Below, piece by piece: positions 37,609 to 46,310 of a DNA stretch of 64,000 nucleotides. This DNA is from Xanthobacteraceae bacterium (GTDB lineage Bacteria > Pseudomonadota > Alphaproteobacteria > Rhizobiales > Xanthobacteraceae). Position 1 is the stretch's first letter. Each line of letters begins with the position of its first letter. A program made the translations under genes and the position numbers. The stretch covers positions 32,838-96,837 of the forward strand of contig JAIESI010000032.1 of assembly GCA_019746135.1 (NCBI GenBank), read 5' to 3'. The notes below the pieces were generated by a model. That model was given only the letters and a program-made list of their open reading frames with translations, did no database searches and was not told the DNA's origin.

Positions 37609-38365
37609 GCGCTCCCCCCAGATACACCTCGCGGACGCGCGGATCGGCGGAAATCTCGTCGGGCGTGCCCTCGAGCAGGATGCCGCCCGACACCATGACG
37701 ATGATGCGGCTTGCCAGGCGGAACACCAGCTCCATGTCGTGCTCGATGAACAGCACGGTGATGTCCTTCGACAGGCTGTTGATCGCGGTGAACAGCTCGG
37801 TGCTCTCGTCGCGCGGCACGCCCGCGGCCGGCTCGTCGAGCAGCAGCACCTTGGGTTTGGTCGCCAGCGCCAGCGCGATCTCGAGTAGCCGCTGCTGGCC
37901 ATAGGCGAGCTCGCGCGTCTCGCGGGTGCAGACCGGCGCGAGCAGCAGCGATTTGAGGATGTCGTAGGCCTCGTCGACCGCGGTGCGATAGTCGGCGGTG
38001 GTGCGCCAGAAGGTCCGCGAAATCTTCTCGCGCTCGCACACCGCAAGCGTCACCGCCTCGAGCGGATTGAGGTGCGGAAACAGACTGTTGATCTGGAACG
38101 TGCGAACCAGGCCGCGGCCGACCCGCGCCTCGGGAGTGAGCGCCGTGATGTCGTCGCCGCCGAGCAGGATGTGGCCGCCGTCGGGACGCAGCATGCCGGT
38201 CATCAGGTTGATCAGCGTGGTCTTGCCGGCCCCGTTCGGCCCGATCAGGGCGTAGCGCACGCCCTGCGGCAGGGCGATGCCGATCTCGTTGGCGACCACC
38301 AGCGAGCCGAAGCGCTTGTTGAGGCCGCTGGTGGAAAGGGCGGGCGCACTGGCTGGCGGATTCAT
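37601..38365 (-). CDS. Liv-type ABC transporter ATPase, LivG-like (system C)
   Basis: The 254-residue ATPase has Walker A (GPNGAGKTT), a variant signature (LAYGQQRLLEIALALA), Walker B (VLLLDEPAAGVP) and switch His (IEHDMELV). ATG at 38365 (MNPPAS) overlaps the LivM stop by four bases. The 580-residue track ORF joins this gene to shadow sequence of the permease and is not a fusion. Confidence 0.9.
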   Translation of the reverse strand: MNPPASAPALSTSGLNKRFGSLVVANEIGIALPQGVRYALIGPNGAGKTTLINLMTGMLRPDGGHILLGGDDITALTPEARVGRGLVRTFQINSLFPHLNPLEAVTLAVCEREKISRTFWRTTADYRTAVDEAYDILKSLLLAPVCTRETRELAYGQQRLLEIALALATKPKVLLLDEPAAGVPRDESTELFTAINSLSKDITVLFIEHDMELVFRLASRIIVMVSGGILLEGTPDEISADPRVREVYLGGAHG

Positions 38366-39405
38366 GCGCCGCGCCTCCACGGTGGCGGCGAGGTAAGCCA
38401 GCCGAACCAGCGCTGGCCGCGCTCGGTGCTCATGAGCCGCGAGAGGCCACCGAGGATGCCGTTCGGCAGGAACAGCACGACCGCGATCAGCAGCAAGCCG
38501 ATCGGCAGGTACCAGTATTGCGGGTTGACGCCGGAGAACCAGTCGCGGGCGATCATGAAGATGATCGCGCCGATCAACCCGCCGTAGAGCCTTCCGGCGC
38601 CGCCGAGGATCAGCATCACCAGCACGTCGGCCGATCGCTCGAAGCTCAGCACGCCCAGCGACACCGTCTCGGTGGTTTGGGTCAGGATCGCGCCGGCGAT
38701 ACCGGCCATCGCCGCCGAGATGGTGTAGATCATGCGCAGATGCGGCCGGCTTTCCGCGCCGATCGCGCGCATGCGCACCGCGTTTTCGCGGATGCCGCGC
38801 AGCGACAGCCCGAACGGCGAGTTGATCAGGCGCCGGCTCACGAGGAACAGCACGAACAGCACGATCAGCGAGTACCAGTAGGCGGTGACGCCCCAGAGAT
38901 CGAACTTGAACAGGCCGAGCAGCGGCCACATCTTGACGCCCTGCAATCCGTCGGCGCCGCCGGTGAGCCAGCTCGCACTGTTGGCGAGCTCGAGCAGGAG
39001 GAGGCCGAAGCCGAGCGTGATCATGATCAGCGCGAGATGCCGGAAACGGGCGATGATGAAGCTCATGGCGTAGCCGAGGAGGCCGGCCGCGGCCCCCGAC
39101 AGCAGCAGGCCGGTCAACGGCTCGCCCCAGCCGTGCTTGGCGAGGAGCCCCGCCGCATAGGCGCCGAACCCGAAGAAAGCGGCGTGGCCGAGCGAGACGA
39201 TCCCGGCGTAACCCAGGATCAGGTCGAGCGAGAGCGCAAACAGCGCGGTGATCGCGATCTGGCTCGCGAGTTGCAGGTAGTTCGGCGTCACGAAGTAGGG
39301 CAGCAGGGCGCAGAGCCAGAACACGATCTCGATGGTGCGCCAACGGGACTGCTGCTCCAGATATTGCTGCGGGCCCGCAAAGCCGGAGACGGATGCGGTC
39401 GTCAT
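38362..39405 (-). CDS. Liv-type ABC transporter permease, LivM-like (system C)
   Basis: The 347-residue membrane protein has the LivM signature LGYAGIVSLGHAAFFGFGAYAAGLL, the coupling segment RGIRENAVRMRAIGAES and the ending VLFLPNGILGGLSR. It starts at 39405 (MTTASVSGF), overlapping the LivH stop by four bases. The larger track ORF is a read-through of shadow sequence. The 25 residues before the first membrane segment are longer than in systems A and B. Confidence 0.9.
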   Translation of the reverse strand: MTTASVSGFAGPQQYLEQQSRWRTIEIVFWLCALLPYFVTPNYLQLASQIAITALFALSLDLILGYAGIVSLGHAAFFGFGAYAAGLLAKHGWGEPLTGLLLSGAAAGLLGYAMSFIIARFRHLALIMITLGFGLLLLELANSASWLTGGADGLQGVKMWPLLGLFKFDLWGVTAYWYSLIVLFVLFLVSRRLINSPFGLSLRGIRENAVRMRAIGAESRPHLRMIYTISAAMAGIAGAILTQTTETVSLGVLSFERSADVLVMLILGGAGRLYGGLIGAIIFMIARDWFSGVNPQYWYLPIGLLLIAVVLFLPNGILGGLSRLMSTERGQRWFGWLTSPPPWRRGA

Positions 39406-40268
39406 ACGCGCCTCCCGAAGATGCCGGCCGGCCGCCACATCAGGAGGCTGATCATCACCAGATAGATCAGGAAGGAGCCGATGGCGGGGAAATAGTACTT
39501 GCCCGCCATGTCGCTGATGCCGAGCACGACCGCCGCCACAAACGAGCCGCCGATCGAGCCGAGGCCGCCGACCGAGACCACGATCAGCACATAGACGAGA
39601 TAGGCGAGCGCAAACGACGGATCGAGGCCGACGATGTCGATGGCGAGCGAACCGCCGAGGCCGGCGAGCCCGCTGCCGAGCGCGAAGGTGACGGCGAAGG
39701 CGCCGTCGACGTTGATGCCGAGCCCGCGCGCCATGCGCTGGTTGTCGACCGCAGCGCGGACCTGGGCACCGAAGCGGGTGTATTCCAGCGCGATCACCAG
39801 AACTGCGGTCACGATCAGCGCGAAAACGATCAGAAAGATGCGGTAGTTGCCGAGCGTCACCCCGCCGACCTGGATCGAGCCGCGCAGAAAGCTCGGCAGC
39901 TGCACCGGCTGCTGCATGGTGGTGTAGATCAGCGCCGCGACCGCGATCGAGACGAACACCAGCCCGATCGTGAGCAGGCATTGGTCGAGATCGCTCGCCC
40001 GGTAGAGGCGATGGAACATCGTGCGCTCGAACACGACGCTGATCGCCGCGGTCACCACGAACGACACGGGGAGGGTGGCGAGGAACGGCCACCCGGCGTG
40101 ATTGATCAGCGTCACCGTCACATAGCCGCCGATCATTGCGAAGGTGCAGTGCGCGAGATTGACGAAGTTCATCATGCCGAGCGTCACCGACAGCCCGACC
40201 GACAGCAGGAACAGCAGCATGCCGTAGGCGAAACCGTCGAACAGCACGCCGGCCAGCGATGTGAGCAT
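39402..40268 (-). CDS. Liv-type ABC transporter permease, LivH-like (system C)
   Basis: The 288-residue membrane protein starts MLTSLAGVLFDGFAYGMLLFLLSVGLSVTLGMMNFVNLAHC, the LivH-type opening. It ends with VGGLGSIGGSFVAAVVLGISDM and a last helix. It lies 40 bases after the binding-protein gene on the same strand. Confidence 0.9.
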   Translation of the reverse strand: MLTSLAGVLFDGFAYGMLLFLLSVGLSVTLGMMNFVNLAHCTFAMIGGYVTVTLINHAGWPFLATLPVSFVVTAAISVVFERTMFHRLYRASDLDQCLLTIGLVFVSIAVAALIYTTMQQPVQLPSFLRGSIQVGGVTLGNYRIFLIVFALIVTAVLVIALEYTRFGAQVRAAVDNQRMARGLGINVDGAFAVTFALGSGLAGLGGSLAIDIVGLDPSFALAYLVYVLIVVSVGGLGSIGGSFVAAVVLGISDMAGKYYFPAIGSFLIYLVMISLLMWRPAGIFGRRV

Positions 40269-40308
40269 TTACGGTCGTCCCCCTCGGCGGCCGTGCACCG
40301 TTGTCCCG

Positions 40309-41490
40309 TTATTGCCTCGGCATCCGTGCCTTGAACGGGTCCTTCATGTTCTCCTGCTTGTCGAACTCGACGTTGACGAGCTGGCCACCCACCTTCTCGA
40401 CGCGCCGGATATAGACGGTCTGGACCACGTCGCGGGTCTCGGGATCGATCGACATCGGGCCGCGCGGGCTTTCCCACTTGAGCCCCTTGGCCGCGGCGAT
40501 CAGCGCATCGCCGTCGGTGTTGCCGTTGGTCTTCTTCAGCGCCTCGTAGATCACGTGCATGCCGTCATAGCCGCCGACCGAGAACATGTCGGGGTTGCGC
40601 TTGAACTCGGCGTTGTAGTCGGCGACGAACTTCCGGTTCTTCGGCGACTGGTGATTGTGGTCGTAGTGGAACGCGGTGATGAAGCCCAGGCCGGCGTCGC
40701 CCATGCCCTTGAGCGCCTCGTCGAAGGTGAGCTCGCCCTGGCCCAGCACCTTGGTCTTGTTCAGGTCGATGCCGCGTTCGGCCACCGCCTTGCCGATCGC
40801 CGCGGGCTGCGGGCCGCCCGGCACCCAGATGTAGAGCACGTCGGGATTGAGGTCCTTGGCGCGCTGCAGGAACGCGGTGAAGTCCTGGTTTGCCACCGGA
40901 TAGCGCGCCGAGCCGATGATCTCGCCGCCGGCCTCCTTGAACGCGCGCTGGAACGCGCCTTCGCCGTCGTGGCCGGGGCTGAAGTCGGAGACCAGCGTAT
41001 AGGCCTTGCGGGCGCCGCTCTTGTAGGCCCAGGTGCCGAGCGCCTCGTTGACCTGCGGCACGGTGAAGGACGTGCGCACCATGTAGGGCGACTTGGTGGT
41101 GATGATCGAGGTCGCGGCGTTCATGTTGACCATGAACTTCTTCGCCTGCGCCGACACATCGGCGGCCGCGAGCGCGTTCGGCGTGAGATCGAAGCCGGCG
41201 AGCATGTCGACCTTGTCGCGGACGATGAGCTCCTGGGAGAGGCGTTTGGCGACGTCCGGCGCAACGCCGCCATTGTCCTTGCGGATGATCTCGATCTTTT
41301 TGCCGGCCACCGTGTCGCCGTGCTCCTTCATGTAGAGCTTGATGCCGTTGTCGATCTGCGCGCCCGGATCGGCGAATTGTCCGGAAAAGGACATGACCAC
41401 GCCGATCTTGATGGTGCCCTGAGCCTGGGCGGCCGTGGCCGCCAGCAACACTGCCGCGGTGACGGCAAGTCCGGTCATTGCGCGTCGCAT
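40309..41490 (-). CDS. Liv-type ABC transporter binding protein C1 (tandem copy)
   Basis: The 393-residue precursor has a signal peptide (cleaved near AQAQGT) and the type I receptor fold (IKIGVVMSFSGQFADPG, NAATSIITTKSP, GGYDGMHVIYEALKK). It is closely related along its full length to C2 directly upstream and has exactly the same length. ATG at 41490 (MRRAM) has the ribosome site GGGAGGGAACC; the track adds five residues. It is the receptor gene nearest to the permeases. Confidence 0.9.
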   Translation of the reverse strand: MRRAMTGLAVTAAVLLAATAAQAQGTIKIGVVMSFSGQFADPGAQIDNGIKLYMKEHGDTVAGKKIEIIRKDNGGVAPDVAKRLSQELIVRDKVDMLAGFDLTPNALAAADVSAQAKKFMVNMNAATSIITTKSPYMVRTSFTVPQVNEALGTWAYKSGARKAYTLVSDFSPGHDGEGAFQRAFKEAGGEIIGSARYPVANQDFTAFLQRAKDLNPDVLYIWVPGGPQPAAIGKAVAERGIDLNKTKVLGQGELTFDEALKGMGDAGLGFITAFHYDHNHQSPKNRKFVADYNAEFKRNPDMFSVGGYDGMHVIYEALKKTNGNTDGDALIAAAKGLKWESPRGPMSIDPETRDVVQTVYIRRVEKVGGQLVNVEFDKQENMKDPFKARMPRQ

Positions 41491-41725
41491 GAGGTTCCCT
41501 CCCAAAGCTTCGATCTTCTTGTTTTGCCGCTATTTATCCCGGCCTCGTCGCGATCCGCAATGGCCGCTGGCTTGTCGATTGCCCTGCGCCAATCTGTCCA
41601 CGTCATGGCCGCGACAAGCGGGCATGACGGCGGTGGATTCTGGCTGCGGACAGCAACAGGACCGGCTTCGGTATGCGCCAAAGCCGGTCCCGAGGACATG
41701 AGGATGCTGCGAATATGCGGCGGCC

Positions 41726-42907
41726 CTACTTCGGCATCCGCGCCTTCACCGGGTCCTTGACGTTCTCGACCTTGTCGAAGGCGACGTTCTGCGGCTCGCC
41801 GTTCACCTTCTCGACCTTGCGAATGTAGATCGTCTGCACCACATCGCGGGTTTCGGGATCGATCGACATCGGGCCGCGCGGGCTGTCCCACTTCAGGCCC
41901 TTGGCGGCGGCGATCAGCGCGTCACCGTCGGTCTTGCCGCCGGCTTTCTTCACCGCTTCGTAGATGACGTGCATGCCGTCATAGCCGCCGATCGAGAAGA
42001 AGTCCGGGTTGCGCTTGTGCATCTCGTTGAACAGCTTCACGAACGCGACGTTCTTCGGGTTCTTGTCGGTGTACTCGTAGTGCCAGGCGGTGATGATGCC
42101 GAGGCTCGCGTCGCCCATGCTCTTCAGCGCCTGCTCGGCGGTGGTCTCGCCGGAGCCGAGGATCCTGGTCTTGTTCGGGTCGACGCCGCGCTCGGCGAAG
42201 GCCTTGCCCAGCGCCGCGGGCTGCGCGCCGCCCGGCACGAAGATCATGATCGATTCCGGGTTGAGGTCCTTGGCGCGCTGGATGAACGCGGAGAAGTCCG
42301 GGTTCGCCACGGGGAAGCGCACCGAGCCGGTGATCTCGCCGCCGCCTTCCTTGAACGCGCGGTGGAAGCCCGCCTCGAAATCGTGGCCCGGACCGTAGTC
42401 CGTCACCATGCTGTAGGACTTTTTGATGCCGGCCTTCTTGGCCGCCCAGGTGCCGAAGGTTTCGGCCACCTGCGGCAGCGTCACCGAGGAGCGCACCGAG
42501 TAGGGCGACTTGGTGGTGATGATCGAGGTCGCCGCGTTCATGATCACCATGAACTTCTTCGCTTCGGCCGACACGTCGGAGGCCGCGAGCGCGTTCGGCG
42601 TCAGCACGAAGCCGGCGAGAATGTCGACCTTGTCGCGGACCACCAGCTCCTGCGCCAGGCGCTTGGCGACATCCGGCGCCATGCCGCCGGAGTCCTTGAC
42701 GATCAGCTCGATCTTCTTGCCGCCGACGGTGTCGCCGAACTGCTTCATGTAGGTCTGGACGCCGTTGCGCATCTGGATGCCGGCGTCGGCGAACTGGCCG
42801 GACAGCGTCATGATCACGCCGACCTTGATCGTGTCCTGCGCCGCGGCCTGCGTCATGGTGACGGCAAGCGCGGTGGCGCTCAGAAGTCCGATTAGCGATT
42901 TGCGCAT
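41726..42907 (-). CDS. Liv-type ABC transporter binding protein C2 (tandem copy)
   Basis: The 393-residue precursor has a signal peptide (near AAAQDT) and the same architecture as C1, with long identical blocks such as TSIITTKSPY, GGYDGMHVIYEA and ESPRGPMSIDPETRDVV-type segments. By eye about two thirds of residues match. The pair probably offers two ligand specificities to one set of permeases. A 235-base gap without an ORF separates them. Confidence 0.9.
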   Translation of the reverse strand: MRKSLIGLLSATALAVTMTQAAAQDTIKVGVIMTLSGQFADAGIQMRNGVQTYMKQFGDTVGGKKIELIVKDSGGMAPDVAKRLAQELVVRDKVDILAGFVLTPNALAASDVSAEAKKFMVIMNAATSIITTKSPYSVRSSVTLPQVAETFGTWAAKKAGIKKSYSMVTDYGPGHDFEAGFHRAFKEGGGEITGSVRFPVANPDFSAFIQRAKDLNPESIMIFVPGGAQPAALGKAFAERGVDPNKTRILGSGETTAEQALKSMGDASLGIITAWHYEYTDKNPKNVAFVKLFNEMHKRNPDFFSIGGYDGMHVIYEAVKKAGGKTDGDALIAAAKGLKWDSPRGPMSIDPETRDVVQTIYIRKVEKVNGEPQNVAFDKVENVKDPVKARMPK

Positions 42908-43048
42908 TCAATTCCTCCCGTTGGAAGGCCGATTTGGCCATTTTTTCCAACGGTAAGGCCTGCCTGTACGGAGGTCAATTTGCCGCGGTGCCGCGCCCTC
43001 GGACCGAAGCCGGTGGGCCGTTGCCCGCCGGTCAATTCGACGTGATGC

Positions 43049-44005
43049 TCAGTCGAGCTTGATGTTCAGCTTCCGGATCAGCGGCGTCCACTCCGCGCCG
43101 GTCCTGCGCATGACCGCCGCCATGTCCTCGGACGAGGTCGGGGTGGGGTCGTAGCCGATATTGATGAAGCGCTGCTTGAGCGCCGGATCGCCGACGATCC
43201 TGCGCAGCTCGGATGAAAGCAGCGCGACCGTGTCCTTCGGCGTCTTGGCCGGCACATAGAGCATGAAGTGCACGCCCGCATCGAGGCCGGGCATGCCCTG
43301 CTCGGTGGTGGTCTTCACGTCGGGAACGAGCTCGGAGCGCTTCCCGGCGATCACCGCCAGCGCCTTGAGCTTGCCCTCCTTGACCAGCGGCAGCACCGAG
43401 CCCGCGGCGAAGCTGCCGAGGTCGATGCGGCCGGCGATCAGGTCGGTCACCGCCTGGGCGCCGCCGCGATAGGCGACGTGGACGAACCTGCCGCCGCTTC
43501 GCGCGGCGATTTCCTCGACCGCGAGGTGCTGCAGCAGGCCGTAGCCCGCGGTGCTGAAGTTGATCCCGTCCGGCTTGCTCTTGCTCCAATCGATCAGCCC
43601 CTTGAGGTCGCCGGGCGGATTGGCGCTCGCGGTCACCAGCAAGGTCGGCGTGATGCCGATGCCGCCGATCGGCGTGAGATCGGCGATCGGATCGTAGCCG
43701 AGCCTGGAAAAGCTCGCCGTGAAGGTGGCGATGACCGCGGCGTTGTTGAGAAGCGTGCAGCCGTCGGCCGGCGCGTTGACCACCGCGAGCGTGCCGACAT
43801 TGCCGGTGGCGCCGGCGCGGTTCTCGACGATCACCGGTTTCTTCAGCGCAGCCTCGAGACGCTCGGCGATGAGGCGCGAGGCGACATCGGTCGCGCCGCC
43901 CGCCGGATAGGGCGTGATCAGCCGGATCTGCTGGCAGTTCAATTCGGCCGCCAGCGCGCTTGTCGTGCCAAGCGCGAGTGCAATCGTCATGGCGATGAGA
44001 CGCAT
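43049..44005 (-). CDS. Bug-family (TctC) periplasmic binding protein, second copy
   Basis: The 318-residue precursor has a signal peptide (cleaved near ALAAEL) and Bug motifs (IRLITPYPAGGATDVASR, VENRAGATGNVG, VAYRGGAQAVTDLIAG). The mature protein has a Cys near the N-terminus (ELNCQQI) and another in DGCTLL, possibly a disulfide. ATG at 44005 was chosen as the start of the signal; the track adds four residues. It lies downstream of the oxidoreductase and hydrolase genes on the same strand. Confidence 0.88.
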   Translation of the reverse strand: MRLIAMTIALALGTTSALAAELNCQQIRLITPYPAGGATDVASRLIAERLEAALKKPVIVENRAGATGNVGTLAVVNAPADGCTLLNNAAVIATFTASFSRLGYDPIADLTPIGGIGITPTLLVTASANPPGDLKGLIDWSKSKPDGINFSTAGYGLLQHLAVEEIAARSGGRFVHVAYRGGAQAVTDLIAGRIDLGSFAAGSVLPLVKEGKLKALAVIAGKRSELVPDVKTTTEQGMPGLDAGVHFMLYVPAKTPKDTVALLSSELRRIVGDPALKQRFINIGYDPTPTSSEDMAAVMRRTGAEWTPLIRKLNIKLD

Positions 44006-44039
44006 CGCAACCTCCAATATCGTTTGTTGTTGTTGGTCG

Positions 44040-45182
44040 TCAGTTCTTCAGATGCGGCATGACCTCGGACGCGAACATCTCCATGTTCCGCTTGGTCAGC
44101 TCGTCCGACAGCGTGCCGAACTGCAGCATGGTGATGAGCTTGCCCGCGCGGGTCTCGTCGCGCAGCTTGGCCAACTGGTCGCGCACCGTCTTCGGGCTGC
44201 CGACGATCACCGTGCCGTTTTCGGCCAGTTCTTCGAAGGTGAGCCGTTTCTGCGCGCCGAGCGCCTTGCGCATGCGCATCGTGTTCTTCATCGACGGCAG
44301 CGACATGTAGCCCGGCGGCAGCAGCATCTGGAACGGCACCGCCAGGAAGTCGTTGAACAGCGTCTCGACGCCTTCCTTCGCCTCTTTGCGGGCGCGCTCG
44401 TCGGTGTCGGCGACGTAGACCGGCGAGGCCCAGCCGATCTGGCTCGGCAAGGCTTCGTAGCCGTATTGCTTGGCCTGCTCGCGGTAGACGTTGAGGTAGC
44501 GCGCCACGAGCTCGCGGCTCGAGAACGTCACCAGGAACGGATACTTGCGCTCAGGTGCTGCCGCCCACTTGACCGTCTCCGACGAGCCCATCGACGGGAT
44601 CCAGATCTCCGGGTGCGGGCTCTGATAGGGGCGGGGCCACAGATTGACGTAGCGCAGATTGAAGTGCTCGCCCTCGAAGCTGAACGGCCCCGGTCGTGTC
44701 CACGCCTGGACAATGAGATCGTGCGCCTCCTGGTATCGCTCGTGCGACCAGTACGGGTTGATGCCGGTCGCGTGATACTCGTTGCCGATGCCGCGGACGA
44801 AGCCGGTGATGATCCGGCCGCGCGACAGGTTGTCGAGCATCGCGAACTCTTCGGCGATGTTGACCGGGTTGTTCACCAGCGGCAGCGCGCGGCCGATGAT
44901 CGCGATCTTCGCCTTGGTGGTGCGGGCGATCAGGTTGCTGGCAATGAGGTTGGGCGCCGGCATCATGCCGTAGGCGGTCTGGTGGTGCTCGTTGACCGCG
45001 ATCACGTCGAAGCCGAGCTTTTCGGCATAGACGAGCTGATTAATGTAGGATTCGTATTCGTCGGCGCCCTTCTTCGGATCGTACAGATTGTTGGGCAGCA
45101 CCACCCAGGCGGCGCGATGCTTGTGGCGCTCGACCATGTCGAGCGGGCGGTACGGCATCAGATGGAAGAATGTGAACTGCAT
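44040..45182 (-). CDS. Luciferase-like (LLM class) flavin-dependent oxidoreductase
   Basis: The 380-residue protein is a bacterial-luciferase-fold monooxygenase (FGFDVIAVNEHHQTAYGMMPAPN, then SRGRIITGFVRGIGNEY and the C-terminal VIVGSPKTVRDQLAKL). These enzymes use reduced FMN or F420 and O2. The start ATG at 45182 overlaps the stop of the hydrolase gene by one base; the track ORF adds 26 residues of shadow sequence. It probably acts with the hydrolase on the same compound, such as in ring cleavage or ester breakdown; this is inference from the gene order. Confidence 0.88.
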   Translation of the reverse strand: MQFTFFHLMPYRPLDMVERHKHRAAWVVLPNNLYDPKKGADEYESYINQLVYAEKLGFDVIAVNEHHQTAYGMMPAPNLIASNLIARTTKAKIAIIGRALPLVNNPVNIAEEFAMLDNLSRGRIITGFVRGIGNEYHATGINPYWSHERYQEAHDLIVQAWTRPGPFSFEGEHFNLRYVNLWPRPYQSPHPEIWIPSMGSSETVKWAAAPERKYPFLVTFSSRELVARYLNVYREQAKQYGYEALPSQIGWASPVYVADTDERARKEAKEGVETLFNDFLAVPFQMLLPPGYMSLPSMKNTMRMRKALGAQKRLTFEELAENGTVIVGSPKTVRDQLAKLRDETRAGKLITMLQFGTLSDELTKRNMEMFASEVMPHLKN

Positions 45183-45961
45183 CAGCGTGTCCCCGCATAC
45201 AGGCGGCTGATCTCCTTGGCGGTGATCTCCGGCTTCTCGACCGCCGGCACGTGGCCGCATTCGGGTATGACCTCGACGCGGCTGCCGGGGATTTTCTCGC
45301 CCCAGCGCGCCGCGTAGGCGCTCGGGAACAGCTTGTCCTCCTTGCCCCAGACGATCAGCGTCGGCACCGCGATGCGGTGCAGCCAGCGCTCGAGCGAGGG
45401 ATTGTACCAGCGCGGCTCCCAGCCGAATTTCGTGGCGGCGAAGCGGTTGGTCAGCATGATGTCGGCCTGCTCGTCGGTGAGCTGCATCGACAGGATCTGG
45501 TCGGGGATCTTCTGGTTGAAATAGAGGTTGCGGATCGATTCCTCGGCGTCCCAGATGAAATTGTCGCCGGCCGGCATGCCCTTGATGCGGATGCCCGCAG
45601 GGCCGAGCAGCGACAGCGACTTCAGCCGCGTGCAGTTGCGCACCGCGACCTCGGCTGCGGCCCAGCCGCCGAGCGACTGGCCGACCAGGTGCACCGGATG
45701 CGCGCTCAGCTCATCGATGAAATCGAGGTAGTACATCGCGAGATCGCCGATGTTGCGCATCCAGGCCGGGTTGTCCGAGGTGCCGAACCCCGGATGCTCG
45801 GGCACGAACACCTCGAAATTCTTGGAAAGAAGATCGAACACCGGCAGCCACACCGGAAGACCGTTGGCCCCGTGCAGAAACAGCAGCGGCGGTCCCGATC
45901 CGCCGCGCAGCATCCGCACATTGACGTCACGGACCTTGTGCTTCGTTTCCGTCCCCGGCAT
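45182..45961 (-). CDS. Alpha/beta hydrolase (C-C bond or ester hydrolase type)
   Basis: The 259-residue protein has oxyanion motif LLFLHGANG (HG at 30-31), nucleophile S96 in GQSLGGW, acid in VWGKEDKLFP and catalytic His in ECGHVPAVEKP. This matches the family of meta-cleavage product hydrolases and haloalkane-type esterases. It is the first gene of a minus-strand set with the luciferase-like oxidoreductase and the Bug protein. Confidence 0.85.
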   Translation of the reverse strand: MPGTETKHKVRDVNVRMLRGGSGPPLLFLHGANGLPVWLPVFDLLSKNFEVFVPEHPGFGTSDNPAWMRNIGDLAMYYLDFIDELSAHPVHLVGQSLGGWAAAEVAVRNCTRLKSLSLLGPAGIRIKGMPAGDNFIWDAEESIRNLYFNQKIPDQILSMQLTDEQADIMLTNRFAATKFGWEPRWYNPSLERWLHRIAVPTLIVWGKEDKLFPSAYAARWGEKIPGSRVEVIPECGHVPAVEKPEITAKEISRLYAGTR

Positions 45962-46310
45962 GCGCCGCTCCTCCGCCTTTGGTTGGCAGGACTGTAGCTT
46001 GTCTCTACGATGAACAGAAATGCCGGACTGCCGGGGAGTGATGACCTTGAAGCATGCAATCGAAGCGGAACGGCCAACCGTCGCAGCGAACGCCAGGCTC
46101 GGTTATGTGAGCGATGTTGCGGCGGCTCGCTCCGGCAAGGCTTCGCAGAAACGCAATCATGGATCACTCCGGCCCGTGATGACCGGCGCAAGCCTGACGT
46201 GGTGCCGCTTCGGCGCAAGCGGCCGATTTACAGCGGGGCCCGGATTGCCGAAAATCTTGTAGTGTGAATCCTGTATAAGATCCGCCGACCGCAACCAACG
46301 GAATGAGCCG
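45962..46310. other. Divergent intergenic region before the second UbiD gene
   Basis: About 349 bases between the hydrolase start and the UbiD start. Small plus-strand ORFs here (for example 46020-46262) look non-coding. The region should hold promoters for both directions and includes the inverted repeat described at 46254-46281. Confidence 0.4.
46254..46281. promoter_or_regulatory. Imperfect inverted repeat upstream of the second UbiD gene
   Basis: ATCTTGTA, twelve bases, then TATAAGAT: seven of eight positions are complementary. It ends 29 bases before the UbiD ATG. Operator use is possible; no named regulator is implied. Confidence 0.35.

Noticed and set aside
36871-40092. Long minus-strand ORFs (391, 580 and 576 residues) suggesting fused ABC components
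   Set aside because: Each has a genuine C-terminal gene and a shadow N-terminus. Internal starts overlap the previous stops by four or eight bases, as in normal operons.
46010-46267. Small plus-strand ORFs (80-85 residues) before the second ubiD
   Set aside because: No ribosome site, no recognisable protein features, and overlapping alternatives in two frames; treated as promoter region.
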